NCBI GenBank assembly: GCA_003367665.1
Contig: QKXI01000002.1
Location: forward strand, 248,001-312,000
Length of the DNA stretch: 64,000 nt
Direction of reading: 5' to 3'
Source: Leifsonia sp. ku-ls
Lineage (GTDB): Bacteria > Actinomycetota > Actinomycetes > Actinomycetales > Microbacteriaceae
The notes under the pieces are model-generated. The model worked only from the letters and a program-made list of their open reading frames with translations, was not told the origin of the DNA and did not search any database. The translations under genes and the position numbers were made by a program. Of the stretch, positions 29,477 to 38,024 are shown in pieces. Each line of letters begins with the position of its first letter. The first letter of the stretch is position 1.

Positions 29477-30888
29477 GCTCGTCGTACGTCGTCGCGATCG
29501 ACAACGGCTCGCAGAGCACGAAGGTGCTCGTCGTCGACGAGCGCGGCGTCGTTCACGCCTCCGCGCGCGTCGGCCTGCTGCCGTACGAGCACCCGGCGCC
29601 CGGGCGCGCGGTGCACCCGGACGACGACGTGTGGCGGTCGATCGCGGCGGCCTGCCGGACCGCGCTGCAGCGCTTCGCCGGCGACCCGACGCGGATCGTC
29701 GGCGTCGGGCTGTGCACCATCCGCTTCTGCCGGGCGCTGCTCACCGCCAGCGGCGAGCTGGCCGAACCGCTGCTCAGCTGGATGGACGAGCGCGTCAGCC
29801 GGCCGTACGTGCCGGAGGACGACCGGGTGGCGTGGCTCACCACGTCCTCCGGGTACGTCACGCACCGCCTGACCGGCCGGTTCGTGGACACCGCCGCCAA
29901 CTACCAGGGCGTGTGGCCGATCGACCAGGCCGGCTGGCGCTGGTCGGACGACCCCGCCGCGTACGCGGACACCGGGATGCCGCGCACGCAGCTGTTCGAC
30001 CTGGTCGACCCCGGCGACCGGCTCGGAGAGGTGACCGCGTCGGCGGCTGCCGAGACGGGTCTCCCCGCGGGCGTGCCGGTCTTCGCCACGGCCAACGACA
30101 AGGCGGTCGAGGCGCTCGGCGCCGGCCTCGCCCGGCCGGACCAGCTGCTCCTCTCCCTCGGCACCTACATCTCGTCGATGACGGTGGCCGCGGCGCCCGG
30201 CGGCGGCGAGCGGCACTGGGTGAACTTCGGCTCGCGCCCCGGGCAGTACCTGGCCGAGAGCCTCGGCATCCGCCGCGGGATGTGGACGGTCAGCTGGTTC
30301 CGTTCGCTGCTGCAGGAGGCCGCGGTCCACGACGACGGCATGTACGACCTGGAGGCGGAGCTCGACCGAGAGGCTTCGCGGCTCGCGCCCGGCAGCGACG
30401 GCGTCCGGGCGGTCCTCGACTGGCTGGCGCCGACCGACGAACCGCACCGGCGCGGAGCTCTGCTCGGGTTCTCGGGCACGCAGGGTCGCGCGCACATCTA
30501 CCGCGCTCTCCTCGAAGGCATCGCGTTCGAGATGGCCGACAACGCCGACGACATGGCCGCGGAGCTCGGCCGCGGTTTCCAGGACGTGATCGTGACGGGC
30601 GGAGGAGCGCGGTCGCGTGTCCTTCCGCAGATCGTCGCGGACGTCACCGGCCTCCCCGTCCGCCGTGCCGCGGTCGACGACGCGGCCGGTCTCGGCGCGG
30701 CGGTGTGCGCGGCGGTGGGAGCCGGTCTCCACCCGGGCTGGGACGAGGCAGTGGCCGCAATGGTCCGGCTGGGCGACCCGCTCGCTCCCTCCGAGGCCGC
30801 CGCGGAATATGCGCGCCTGCGGACCCTGCACCGCCGCGCGCGCGAGGGCGTCCGCGCCCTGAGCGCCACGCTGTCCGACGGCGCCTGA
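29473..30888 (+). CDS. FGGY-family carbohydrate kinase
   Basis: This 471-residue kinase shows the two actin-like domains of the FGGY family: the N-terminal phosphate motif VAIDNGSQSTKVLVV, the substrate region YVTHRLTGRFVDTAANYQGVW, and the C-terminal ATP motifs LLLSLGTYISSM, GFSGTQGRAHIYRALLEGIAFEM and VIVTGGGARSRVLPQIVADVTGLPVRR. Family members phosphorylate xylulose, glycerol, erythritol, ribulose and similar polyols or ketoses. Its presence at the end of the operon argues that at least one intermediate is a polyhydroxy compound. It begins with a GTG overlapping the previous stop. Confidence 0.92.
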   Translation: MSSSYVVAIDNGSQSTKVLVVDERGVVHASARVGLLPYEHPAPGRAVHPDDDVWRSIAAACRTALQRFAGDPTRIVGVGLCTIRFCRALLTASGELAEPLLSWMDERVSRPYVPEDDRVAWLTTSSGYVTHRLTGRFVDTAANYQGVWPIDQAGWRWSDDPAAYADTGMPRTQLFDLVDPGDRLGEVTASAAAETGLPAGVPVFATANDKAVEALGAGLARPDQLLLSLGTYISSMTVAAAPGGGERHWVNFGSRPGQYLAESLGIRRGMWTVSWFRSLLQEAAVHDDGMYDLEAELDREASRLAPGSDGVRAVLDWLAPTDEPHRRGALLGFSGTQGRAHIYRALLEGIAFEMADNADDMAAELGRGFQDVIVTGGGARSRVLPQIVADVTGLPVRRAAVDDAAGLGAAVCAAVGAGLHPGWDEAVAAMVRLGDPLAPSEAAAEYARLRTLHRRAREGVRALSATLSDGA

Positions 30889-30941
30889 CGGCTCCCCGGC
30901 CCGCCGTACTACGATGACCGGACCCGACAGGAAGGACCACC

Positions 30942-31280
30942 GTGACGGACGAACCGGTCGAGCAGACCTACTCCATCGACCTCCCGCCGGAGGTGGCGCC
31001 GGGACGCTACGCCGACTTCGCGAGCATCTGGCACACTCCGAACATCTTCGTCCTCGACTTCGTCGCGATGTCCCAGCCGCCGCGGGTCGGCGTCGGCGAG
31101 ACCGGCCAGCCGCAGATGCTGCTGAACGGCCAGGTGGTGAGCCGCATCCGCATCCCCCCGCAGCAGGTGTTCGAACTGGCGAAGGCGCTCACCCAGCAGC
31201 TGGAGCAGTGGGAGCAGGAGACGGGCCAGCGCCCGCCCTCCGGGCCGTTCTTCGACGGGCCGGCGGGGGCGGGGGGCTGA
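30942..31280 (+). CDS. DUF3467 domain protein
   Basis: This 112-residue protein fits DUF3467, a small family spread through bacteria with no known activity. Recognisable features are PPEVAPGRYADFASIWHTPNIFVLDFVA, then the loop GQVVSRIRIPPQQVFELAKALTQQLEQWEQETG. The tail is Gly/Ala-rich. It starts at a GTG with GGAAGGACC upstream, 53 bases after the kinase gene. Confidence 0.85.
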   Translation: MTDEPVEQTYSIDLPPEVAPGRYADFASIWHTPNIFVLDFVAMSQPPRVGVGETGQPQMLLNGQVVSRIRIPPQQVFELAKALTQQLEQWEQETGQRPPSGPFFDGPAGAGG

Positions 31281-31296
31281 GCGGCGGCCTCACCAG

Positions 31297-31370
31297 TACC
31301 CCCAGTGGGACTCGAACCCACACTCGGGCGAGTTTAAGTCGCCTGCCTCTACCGATTGGGCTATGGGGGC
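31297..31370 (-). tRNA. tRNA with UAA anticodon (nominal tRNA-Leu), short variable arm
   Basis: A 74-base cloverleaf is read on the minus strand. The acceptor stem is GCCCCCA with TGGGGGT (first pair G-U), followed by discriminator A. The D arm has GCCC and GAGGC around AATCGGTA, with one weak pair. The anticodon stem GGCGA/TCGCC closes the loop CTTAAAC, giving anticodon UAA. The variable loop is only CGAGT, and the T arm is GTGGG-TTCGAGT-CCCAC. No CCA is encoded. Anticodon UAA would read leucine UUA, but leucine tRNAs normally have a long variable arm. Confidence 0.85.
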
Positions 31371-31385
31371 CGACGGGCAGCGCGG

Positions 31386-31493
31386 TCAGCGGTTGCGGAA
31401 CGGCGACCTGATCATCTGGACGACAGCCGCCACGGCGATGCCGCCGCCGACGAGGACCACGAGCCAGATGAATCCGATGAGCAGACCTTCCAT
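31386..31493 (-). CDS. Possible 35-residue single-helix membrane peptide
   Basis: The frame encodes a start MEGLLIGFIWLVVLVGGG, continuing as one strongly hydrophobic helix and ending in the basic tail MIRSPFRNR. This is the profile of a small inner-membrane protein. It lies just upstream of the tRNA on the same strand. The ribosome site is weak (GTTGACGGC before the ATG), and the frame is open further upstream, so start and reality are uncertain. No family is recognised. Confidence 0.5.
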   Translation of the reverse strand: MEGLLIGFIWLVVLVGGGIAVAAVVQMIRSPFRNR

Positions 31494-31551
31494 GCCGTCA
31501 ACACTACAGCGTCCCCTTGTCGTGGGGCGCTGCCTGGCGGACGGTGGGGTC

Positions 31552-31920
31552 GTGATCAGGATCGGATCCATCGTCTGGGGTGTGCGGGACGTCCCGCGCG
31601 CGGTGGCGTTCTGGACGGAGGCGCTCGGCTACCGGCCGCTGCGGGAGCCGGAGGCGGACTGGGCGATCCTCGTGCCCGAGCGGGGCGCCGGGCCGCAGCT
31701 CGCGCTCAAGCTGGTCGGCAGCGAGACCAATCCGAGCCCACGGCATCACCTCGATCTGTACGCCTCCGACCGGGAGGCCGAGGTGGCGCGCCTCCGCTCT
31801 CTCGGCGCCTCCCCGGTCGAGTGGGAGTACGAGAACGGCGCGGACTACGTCGTCCTCGCCGATCCGGACGGCAACCGGTTCTGCGTCGTCGAGGCGGGGG
31901 AGAGGGCGGCCCCGGTGTGA
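31552..31920 (+). CDS. VOC/glyoxalase-family protein
   Basis: This 122-residue single-domain protein belongs to the vicinal oxygen chelate group. The family pattern is clear: IGSIVWGVRDVPRAVAFWTEALGYRPL at the start, HHLDLYASDREAEVARLRSLGASPVEW in the middle and YVVLADPDGNRFCVVE at the end. Such proteins are dioxygenases, glyoxalases or antibiotic-resistance binders, and the activity cannot be assigned. I start at GTG 31552 after a GGTGGGG site; the longer upstream frame overlaps the tRNA and is not real. Confidence 0.85.
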   Translation: MIRIGSIVWGVRDVPRAVAFWTEALGYRPLREPEADWAILVPERGAGPQLALKLVGSETNPSPRHHLDLYASDREAEVARLRSLGASPVEWEYENGADYVVLADPDGNRFCVVEAGERAAPV

Positions 31921-32027
31921 CAAGCCACGGCGGCTCTGTCTGCGAGGACGCTCATCTCATCCGAAGTTCTTCCCCATCCTGACCTCCGACACTGGTTCCG
32001 GCACCCTTTCTGGTGAGGTGTCCCATC

Positions 32028-32074
32028 GATCCGGCCGGCGCCCGGGATCCCCCGACGCGGGTGCCGGCCGGATC
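32028..32074 (+). terminator. Strong hairpin between VOC and YchJ-like genes
   Basis: A 12-bp perfect stem (32028-32039 with 32063-32074) extends inward by five more pairs, one a G-T wobble, to leave a 13-base loop. It lies 108 bases after the VOC gene and 19 bases before the start of the next gene. It may end VOC transcription or fold in the leader of the YchJ-like gene. Confidence 0.65.
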
Positions 32075-32092
32075 TTCCCGTAGTCTCGTCGG

Positions 32093-32470
32093 GTGAGCTC
32101 CCGGTGCCCCTGCCTCAGCGGCGAGACGTACGACGCCTGCTGCGGTCCGCTGCACCGGGGCGAGCCGGCGCCCACCGCCGAGCGGCTCATGCGTTCGCGC
32201 TTCTCGGCGTTCGCCCTGGGCGACGCCGACTACCTGCTGCGCAGCTGGCATCCGTCGACCAGACCCTCGTCGCTAGAGCTCGACCCTGGCCTTGTCTGGT
32301 ATCGGCTCGACATCGAGCGCACCGAGCGGGGCGGGCCCCTCGACACCGACGGGGTGGTGGCGTTCACCGCCCACTACCGTGGGGAGGAGCGGGGCCGCCT
32401 CCACGAGGTGTCCCGGTTCGTCCGCGAGGGACGTGACTGGTTCTACGTGGACGCGCTGACCCGGTCCTAG
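32093..32470 (+). CDS. YchJ-like (UPF0225) zinc-binding protein
   Basis: This 125-residue protein opens with the SEC-C-like cysteine cluster CPCLSGETYDACCGPLH, a presumed zinc site, then TAERLMRSRFSAFALGDADYLLRSWHPSTRP. The rest is an NTF2-like fold with GVVAFTAHYRGEERGRLHEVSRFVREGRDWFYVDA. This is the YchJ/UPF0225 family, of unknown biochemical role. The GTG start follows a GTCGGGT leader; it overlaps the end of the convergent membrane protein gene by four bases. Confidence 0.9.
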   Translation: MSSRCPCLSGETYDACCGPLHRGEPAPTAERLMRSRFSAFALGDADYLLRSWHPSTRPSSLELDPGLVWYRLDIERTERGGPLDTDGVVAFTAHYRGEERGRLHEVSRFVREGRDWFYVDALTRS

Positions 32471-34728
32471 CGCAGGCTGCGGTCGATCGCCGGGGCCACG
32501 TAGCGTTCCCACAGCCAGAACGCGACGCTCGCGGCGGCGAAGCCGGCCGCCACGCCGACGATGGCGACCACGCCCACCCCGCGCTCGATCAGGGACGCCA
32601 CCGGCAGCAGCAGCGCGAACAGCACGGTGTACACGACGAGGCTCAGGCCGCCCCACAGCCAGCGCGACCACTGCGCCACCGCCCGTCCGGCGAGGCCGCC
32701 GACGGGCAGCAACAGGATGGCGGCGGAGCCGATGCCGACGAGCGCGACCGCGTTGACCAGCTCCACGAGCAGCGCGCTGAACCACCCCGTCGGGGCGGGC
32801 AGCACGCCGACCGCGAGCCAGGCGAGGACGCCCAGCGCGGCCACGGCGGAGATCTGCACCGCGGCCACCCGGCCGCGGCGGACGCGTCCGGCGTGCGGCC
32901 CGACCGTGACGGCGAGGACCACCGCGAACAGCAGCGCCGGCGCGAGCCCGAGCAGGCGCGAGCCGAGGGACGCGACCGCGACCACCACCAGCAGGCCCGG
33001 CCGCACGGTGAGGTGCGGGGCGGGCAGCCGCAGGTGCGCGGCGAGACCGCGGCCGACGAGCACCCACACGGCGTTGACGGCCGTGACCGCGATGGCGATC
33101 GCGAGTAGCACCCGCAGGTAGGTCGCGGCGTCGGTGAGCGGGGTGGAGAAGGTGACGAGGACGGCCGCCGCAGCGACCGTGACGGGCGCGAGCCAGCGCG
33201 GCTGGCCCGCGGCGGTGCGGCCGGCCGCGGCGGACGCAGCGGCGCCGACGGCCGCGACGGGCCCTGTGCGCGGTGCCCGATCGCGCCCGAACAGCGCGGA
33301 GGCGTCCGTCACCTCCGCCCGCGGCCGGTTCCGGCCGAACAGCGACGACCGCCGTCGCCCGGCGTCGCGCTGCTGCCGGCCGCGCGCGAGCGCCGCGGCG
33401 AGCAGCCGCGCCGGCAGCACCAGCAGGAGCAGTGCGGCGACCGCGAGTCCGACCGAGCGCATCCACCCGGGCAGCGAGGCCGCGGTCACGACCGGGGCCG
33501 AGGCGGCGGTGAACGGCGTCGGGACCCACCCGCGGGTGTCGGGACGCAGCGGGCCGCTGGGCGGCGCGGCGCCCGGCGCCGCCGGCGCGGGAACGGTGGG
33601 CGTCGGCGTCGGGGTCGGGGTGCGCGTCGGCGACGGCTTCGGCGGCGCCGGCGCGCCCGCCACCGTGACGGCGATCGTGTTGCTGCCCGCGCTCACGTTC
33701 CCGGCGGCGTCGCGCTGCAGCGCGGACAGCTGGTAGCCGCCCGCCGGGAGAGCGCCCTGGCACGCCCAGGCGCTCCCCGCCACGTCGGCCGTGCACACCA
33801 CCGTGGTGCCCTGGGCGTTCGTCGCGTACAGCGTCACATGGGCGCCGTCCTCGCCCGCACCGCCGAACGCCGTGCTGCGGCCGGCGGTCAGGCTCGCGCC
33901 CGGACCGGGGGCGGTGATCGAGGGGGCCGGGGGCGCGGTGCGGTCGACGTCGATCGTGGTGCGCGCGCTCTTCGCCGAGCGAGTCGACGAGAACGGGGCC
34001 ACCTGGGTCGCCGTGACGGTGTGCCGGCCGTCGGGGAGGTCGCCGCTCAGCACGCAGCCCCAGGCGCCGTTCCCGTCGGCGGGGAAGGTGCAGCTGGCGC
34101 CGTTGTCGGCGGTCACGGTCACGCTCGCGTTCGGGTACGCGGTGCCGCGCACGCCGCCGCCCATGGCCAGGACGCCGTCCCCGGCGATGACGGGAGGGTG
34201 CAGCACCTTCACCTTTCCGCTGTCGGCGCTCCCGGTGGACGCCGACTCGGCGCGCACGGGCACCGCGCCGCCGTCGGGCAGAGACGCGAGGTCGCAGGTC
34301 CACCGTTGGCTGTCGTCCACGGTGGCCTGGCAGGTCTCCGCCGCGCCCGGCGAGGAGCCGGCGGTCGCGGTGATCCTGTCTCCGGGCGTGCCGGAGCCCG
34401 AGACGGTGAGAGGGAAGGAGGTGACCAGCGCGTCCGGGAGGGTGTCCAGCGTGACGGGGGTCGGTGTCGGTGTGGTGGTCGGCGGTTCCGACGAGGTCGC
34501 CGTGTCGCTCGGTGTGGCGGCGGTGGCGGCGGGTGGAGCGGATGCTGCGGCGGTGCGGGTGGAGTGCGGAGCAGGCGGTGTCGTGGCGGAGGCCGGTGGG
34601 GCGTCCCCGATCAGGCCGACGGCGCTGAGCAGGAGGGCGGAGACGGCGACGACGATCGCGAAAGACACCAGTCCGATCGACCCCCGTGGCCGGACTGGTG
34701 GTGACACGTCGCTCAGAAATCCCCGCAT
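32467..34728 (-). CDS. Ig-like domain and multi-helix membrane protein
   Basis: This 753-residue protein begins with a membrane helix or signal (residues about 17-42, IGLVSFAIVVAVSALLLSAVGLI), then a Thr/Pro/Ala linker. Three bacterial Ig-like modules follow (DALVTSFPLTVSGSGTPGDRITATAGS, VIAGDGVLAMGGGVRGTAYPNASVTVTADNG, APPAPSITAPGPGASLTAGRSTAFGGAGEDGAHVTLYAT), each with a paired-cysteine pattern near WTC and WGC/WAC. After a second Pro/Thr linker come about eight or nine membrane helices with a basic loop between the first two. The family is unknown to me. Extracellular Ig modules on a polytopic anchor suggest a surface sensor or cell-wall-associated protein. It is convergent with the YchJ-like gene. 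Confidence 0.8.
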   Translation of the reverse strand: MRGFLSDVSPPVRPRGSIGLVSFAIVVAVSALLLSAVGLIGDAPPASATTPPAPHSTRTAAASAPPAATAATPSDTATSSEPPTTTPTPTPVTLDTLPDALVTSFPLTVSGSGTPGDRITATAGSSPGAAETCQATVDDSQRWTCDLASLPDGGAVPVRAESASTGSADSGKVKVLHPPVIAGDGVLAMGGGVRGTAYPNASVTVTADNGASCTFPADGNGAWGCVLSGDLPDGRHTVTATQVAPFSSTRSAKSARTTIDVDRTAPPAPSITAPGPGASLTAGRSTAFGGAGEDGAHVTLYATNAQGTTVVCTADVAGSAWACQGALPAGGYQLSALQRDAAGNVSAGSNTIAVTVAGAPAPPKPSPTRTPTPTPTPTVPAPAAPGAAPPSGPLRPDTRGWVPTPFTAASAPVVTAASLPGWMRSVGLAVAALLLLVLPARLLAAALARGRQQRDAGRRRSSLFGRNRPRAEVTDASALFGRDRAPRTGPVAAVGAAASAAAGRTAAGQPRWLAPVTVAAAAVLVTFSTPLTDAATYLRVLLAIAIAVTAVNAVWVLVGRGLAAHLRLPAPHLTVRPGLLVVVAVASLGSRLLGLAPALLFAVVLAVTVGPHAGRVRRGRVAAVQISAVAALGVLAWLAVGVLPAPTGWFSALLVELVNAVALVGIGSAAILLLPVGGLAGRAVAQWSRWLWGGLSLVVYTVLFALLLPVASLIERGVGVVAIVGVAAGFAAASVAFWLWERYVAPAIDRSLR

Positions 34729-34861
34729 TCCACCCCATTCCAGGGGCCAGCCCCTCGGTCTGTCAAACGAAACGCCGGTATTTACGGCATACTGTGATCT
34801 GGGTCAACTGTCCCACTTCTGTCGCGCGACGGCGCGCGGCACGAACCGTCGAGGAGTCCGG

Positions 34862-35497
34862 ATGACGCGCATCCCGGTCGCAGACCGCCGCACGGCGCTG
34901 GTTCGGGCCGCGCTGCGGGTCGTCGCCCGGGACGGGGTGGCCGCCGCCACCACGCGCCGCATCGTCTCCGAGGCCGGGATGTCGCTGGCCAGCTTCCACT
35001 ACGTCTTCGCCTCGCGCGACGAGCTGATGGCCGAACTGATCGAGGCCGCCGTGGCGGGGGAGCAGACCGACCTCGCACCCGCGCTCGCCGGCGAGCCGGG
35101 CAAGATCGGGATGCGCGACGCCATCCGCGCCGGGCTGCAGCACTACTTCGAGGGCGTCCGCGCCGACCCCGGCCGGGAGAAGGCGATGCTGGAGCTCACC
35201 CAGTGGGCGCTGCGCGAGCCCGGCTTCGAGCCGCTTGCCCGGCGCCAGTACGCCCGCTACCACGAGGTCGCCGCCGCGGCCGCGCGGGATGTCGCCCGGT
35301 TGACCGGCTGCGTCTGGCTGCGGCCGGTCGACGAGGTGGCGCGCATCCTCGTCTCCTTCACCGACGGCCTCACCCTCGGCTGGCTGGTCACCCGCGACGA
35401 CGCGGCCGCCGCGGCGACCATGGACGTCGCGGCCGACGCGCTCGCCGCCCTGGCCGTTCCCTCCGCCGCCCACAGCCCCGAGGCAGGTGCCCGATGA
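34862..35497 (+). CDS. TetR-family transcriptional regulator
   Basis: This 211-residue regulator has a TetR helix-turn-helix (RTALVRAALRVVARDGVAAATTRRIVSEAGMSLASFHYVFASRDELMAELI) and a C-terminal domain of the TetR_C type seen in repressors of sugar or amino-acid operons. I start at ATG 34862 after GAGGAG. It heads an operon in which each gene overlaps the next by one or four bases, so it probably controls its own expression and that of the MFS transporter and the two enzymes behind it. Confidence 0.9.
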   Translation: MTRIPVADRRTALVRAALRVVARDGVAAATTRRIVSEAGMSLASFHYVFASRDELMAELIEAAVAGEQTDLAPALAGEPGKIGMRDAIRAGLQHYFEGVRADPGREKAMLELTQWALREPGFEPLARRQYARYHEVAAAAARDVARLTGCVWLRPVDEVARILVSFTDGLTLGWLVTRDDAAAAATMDVAADALAALAVPSAAHSPEAGAR

Positions 35498-36750
35498 CGT
35501 CCACGTCCACCCCTGCGGTCTTCGCCGAACCCGTCCGCCGCGTGCCGGGGCGGTGGATCGCCGCCTTCGCCGTCGCCTGGCTCGGGGTGTGGATGGCGCA
35601 GCTCGCGCCCATCCAGAAGCTGCTGCCCGACCAGGTGCAGGCCCAGCTGGACACGACGTACTGGGTCGACAACGTCGTCGCGTTCGGCGTGATCTCCGGC
35701 ATCTCGGGCGTGTGCGCGATCATCGCCTACCCGCTGACCGGCGCGCTGTCCGACCGCACCACCAGCCGCTTCGGCCGCCGCCGCCCGTGGATCGCGGCCG
35801 GCGCCGTGGTCTTCGCGGTGTCGCTGGTGCTGTTGGGCCTCCAGTCGAGCATCGTCGGGATGGGCGTGTTCTGGTCGCTCGCGCTGACCGGCTTCTGCAT
35901 CCTGACCGCCGCGCTGACGGCGACGATCAGCGACCAGGTGCCGGTCGACCAGCGCGGGTACGTGAGCGGCTGGATCAGCGCGCCGCAGGCGATCGGGATC
36001 ATCCTCGGGGTCGCCCTCGTCACCTACGTCTTCGCGGGCGCGCTGCTCGGCTACACGGCGATGGCCGTGCTGCTCCTGCTGCTGGTGCTGCCGTTCCTGT
36101 TCCTCCCCGACGCGGTGCTCCCGCGAGAGCTGCGCGAGCGGATGTCGTGGCGCGGCGTCGTCGAGGGGCTGTGGATCAGCCCGCGCCAGCACCCCGACTT
36201 CGGCTGGACGCTGCTCAGCCGCGTGCTCGTCAACTTCGGCAACGCGTTCGGCACGTCGCTGCTGCTGTACTTCCTCGAGTTCGGGCTGCGCGACCCGAAC
36301 GCCGACGACGACCTGCTGGTCCTCATCCTCGTCTACATGGTGTTCGTCATCGTGGCGTCGCTGGTGCTCGGGCGGCTGTCCGACCGGCTCGGCCGCCGCA
36401 AGGCGTTCGTCTTCGTCTCCTCCGCCGTGCAGGGCGTCGCCGCCCTGCTGCTGGCGTTCGTGCCGGAGCTCACCGTGGCGGTCGTCGCGGCGGCGCTGCT
36501 CGGCATCGGGTACGGCTGCTTCCTCTCGGTGGACCAGGCGCTCGCCACCCAGGTGCTGCCCGACCCGGAGAACCGCGGGAAGGACCTCGGCATCATGAAC
36601 ATCGCCCTGGCCGTGCCGCAGGCGGTCGCGCCGCTGTTCGGCGCGATGATCGTCGCCGCCCTCGGCGGGTTCGCCGGCCTGTTCGTCCTCTCCGCCCTGT
36701 TCGCGTTCGCGGGTGCTCTCGCGGTCGCCCGAGTGAAAGCCGTGCGCTAG
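35494..36750 (+). CDS. MFS transporter
   Basis: This 418-residue protein has about twelve helices and the MFS loop motifs GALSDRTTSRFGRRRPWIAAGA after helix 2 and GRLSDRLGRRKAFVFVSSAVQG in the second half. Other features are an ISGVCAIIAYPLTGA helix and PDPENRGKDLGIMNIALAVPQAVAPLFGAMI. The pattern resembles the GPH/sugar:cation and related MFS groups. The substrate is unknown, but linkage to an amino-acid deaminase/racemase-fold enzyme and a lactone oxidase suggests a sugar lactone, sugar acid or amino-acid-like compound. Its ATG overlaps the TetR stop. Confidence 0.92.
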   Translation: MTSTSTPAVFAEPVRRVPGRWIAAFAVAWLGVWMAQLAPIQKLLPDQVQAQLDTTYWVDNVVAFGVISGISGVCAIIAYPLTGALSDRTTSRFGRRRPWIAAGAVVFAVSLVLLGLQSSIVGMGVFWSLALTGFCILTAALTATISDQVPVDQRGYVSGWISAPQAIGIILGVALVTYVFAGALLGYTAMAVLLLLLVLPFLFLPDAVLPRELRERMSWRGVVEGLWISPRQHPDFGWTLLSRVLVNFGNAFGTSLLLYFLEFGLRDPNADDDLLVLILVYMVFVIVASLVLGRLSDRLGRRKAFVFVSSAVQGVAALLLAFVPELTVAVVAAALLGIGYGCFLSVDQALATQVLPDPENRGKDLGIMNIALAVPQAVAPLFGAMIVAALGGFAGLFVLSALFAFAGALAVARVKAVR

Positions 36751-38024
36751 TGACCGATCTCGACCTGTCCGCGCCTCCCGTCCCCGCGGAGCGCACCTGG
36801 CGGACCCCCGACGTCTTCTGGCCGGCGCTGTCGGCCGCGACCGCCCGGCTCGAGCCGCCGCTCGGGGTGCTGCACCTGCCCGCGCTCCGGCACAACGCGC
36901 ACGACATGCTGCGCCGGGCGGCGGGGAAGCCGATCCGCGTCGCCTCGAAGTCGGTGCGCGTCCGCTCGGTGCTGGACGCGGTGCTCGCGCTGCCAGGGTA
37001 CGCCGGCGTGCTGGCGTACACGCTGCCCGAGGCGCTGTGGCTCGCGGAGGGCGACGCCGAGCATGCGCCGATCGAGGACGTCGTGGTCGGCTACCCGACG
37101 GCCGACCGCGCCGCCATCGCCCGGCTGGCGCGCTCGCCGGAGCTGGCCGCGCGGGTGACGCTGATGGTGGACTCGATCGCGCACCTCGACCTGATCGACG
37201 CGGTGGTGCCGCCGGGGGAGCGGGAGACGATCCGGCTCTGCCTCGAGCTCGACTCGTCGTGGCTGGCGCCCGTGCTCGGCCACGTCGGCGTGTACCGCTC
37301 GCCCGTCCACTCGGCGGCGGCCGCGCGCGACCTGGCGGCGGCGATCGCCGCGCGCCCGGGCTTCGCCCTGGTGGGCATGATGGGCTACGAGGCGCAGATC
37401 GCCGGCCAGGGCGACAACCCGCCCGGCAAGCCCGCCTGGGGCGCGACGCTGCGCTGGATGCAGAAGAACTCCCGCGAGGAGCTGCTCGCCCGCCGCGGAG
37501 AGGCCGTCGCGGCGGTCCGCGGCGTGGCCGACCTGGAGTTCGTCAACGGCGGCGGCACCGGCTCGCTGGAGTTCACGGCCTCCGACCCGTCGGTGACGGA
37601 GATCGCTGCGGGCAGCGGGCTCTTCGGTGGGCACCTGTTCGACACCTACCGGTCCTTCCATCCCGCCCCGGCCGCGTCGTTCGCGCTGTCGGTGGTGCGG
37701 CGGCCGAACGCCCAGACCGCGACCCTGCTCGGCGGCGGCTGGATCGCCTCCGGCCCGCCCGGCCCCGACCGCCTGCCGTCGATCGCCTGGCCCACCGGCC
37801 TCGCGATGGTGGCGCGCGAAATGGCCGGCGAGGTGCAGACGCCGGTCACCGGCGCCGCGGCGAGCATCCTGCGGCTCGGCGACCGGGTCTGGCTGCGGCA
37901 CACCAAGTCGGGCGAGCCCAGCGAGCACCTCGACGGCTTCCACCTGGTGGACACGGTGGACGGCCGCGCCCGCGTCGTCGGCGTCGCCGCGACCTACCGC
38001 GGCGACGGGAAGGTCTTCCTGTGA
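36750..38024 (+). CDS. Alanine-racemase-fold amino acid deaminase/aldolase
   Basis: This 424-residue PLP enzyme resembles the D-threonine aldolase/D-serine dehydratase (DSD1-like) group. Near the N-terminus, LHLPALRHNAHDMLRRAAGKPIRVASKSVRVRSVL includes the likely PLP lysine in the SKS segment. Later VRLCLELDSSW-like strands, MGYEAQIAGQGDN, LEFVNGGGTGSLEFTASDPSVTEIAAGSGLFGGHLFDTY and TLLGGGWIASGP follow. The C-terminal domain carries GDRVWLRHTKSGEPSEHLDGFHLV, with a His and Cys-type metal site possible. The GTG start shares one base with the MFS stop. Substrate unknown. Confidence 0.88.
   Translation: MTDLDLSAPPVPAERTWRTPDVFWPALSAATARLEPPLGVLHLPALRHNAHDMLRRAAGKPIRVASKSVRVRSVLDAVLALPGYAGVLAYTLPEALWLAEGDAEHAPIEDVVVGYPTADRAAIARLARSPELAARVTLMVDSIAHLDLIDAVVPPGERETIRLCLELDSSWLAPVLGHVGVYRSPVHSAAAARDLAAAIAARPGFALVGMMGYEAQIAGQGDNPPGKPAWGATLRWMQKNSREELLARRGEAVAAVRGVADLEFVNGGGTGSLEFTASDPSVTEIAAGSGLFGGHLFDTYRSFHPAPAASFALSVVRRPNAQTATLLGGGWIASGPPGPDRLPSIAWPTGLAMVAREMAGEVQTPVTGAAASILRLGDRVWLRHTKSGEPSEHLDGFHLVDTVDGRARVVGVAATYRGDGKVFL

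Noticed and set aside
31297-31370. tRNA considered as a pseudogene
   Set aside because: Acceptor (apart from the G-U first pair), anticodon and T stems pair fully and invariant bases such as TTCGA are kept, so it looks functional despite the weak D stem.
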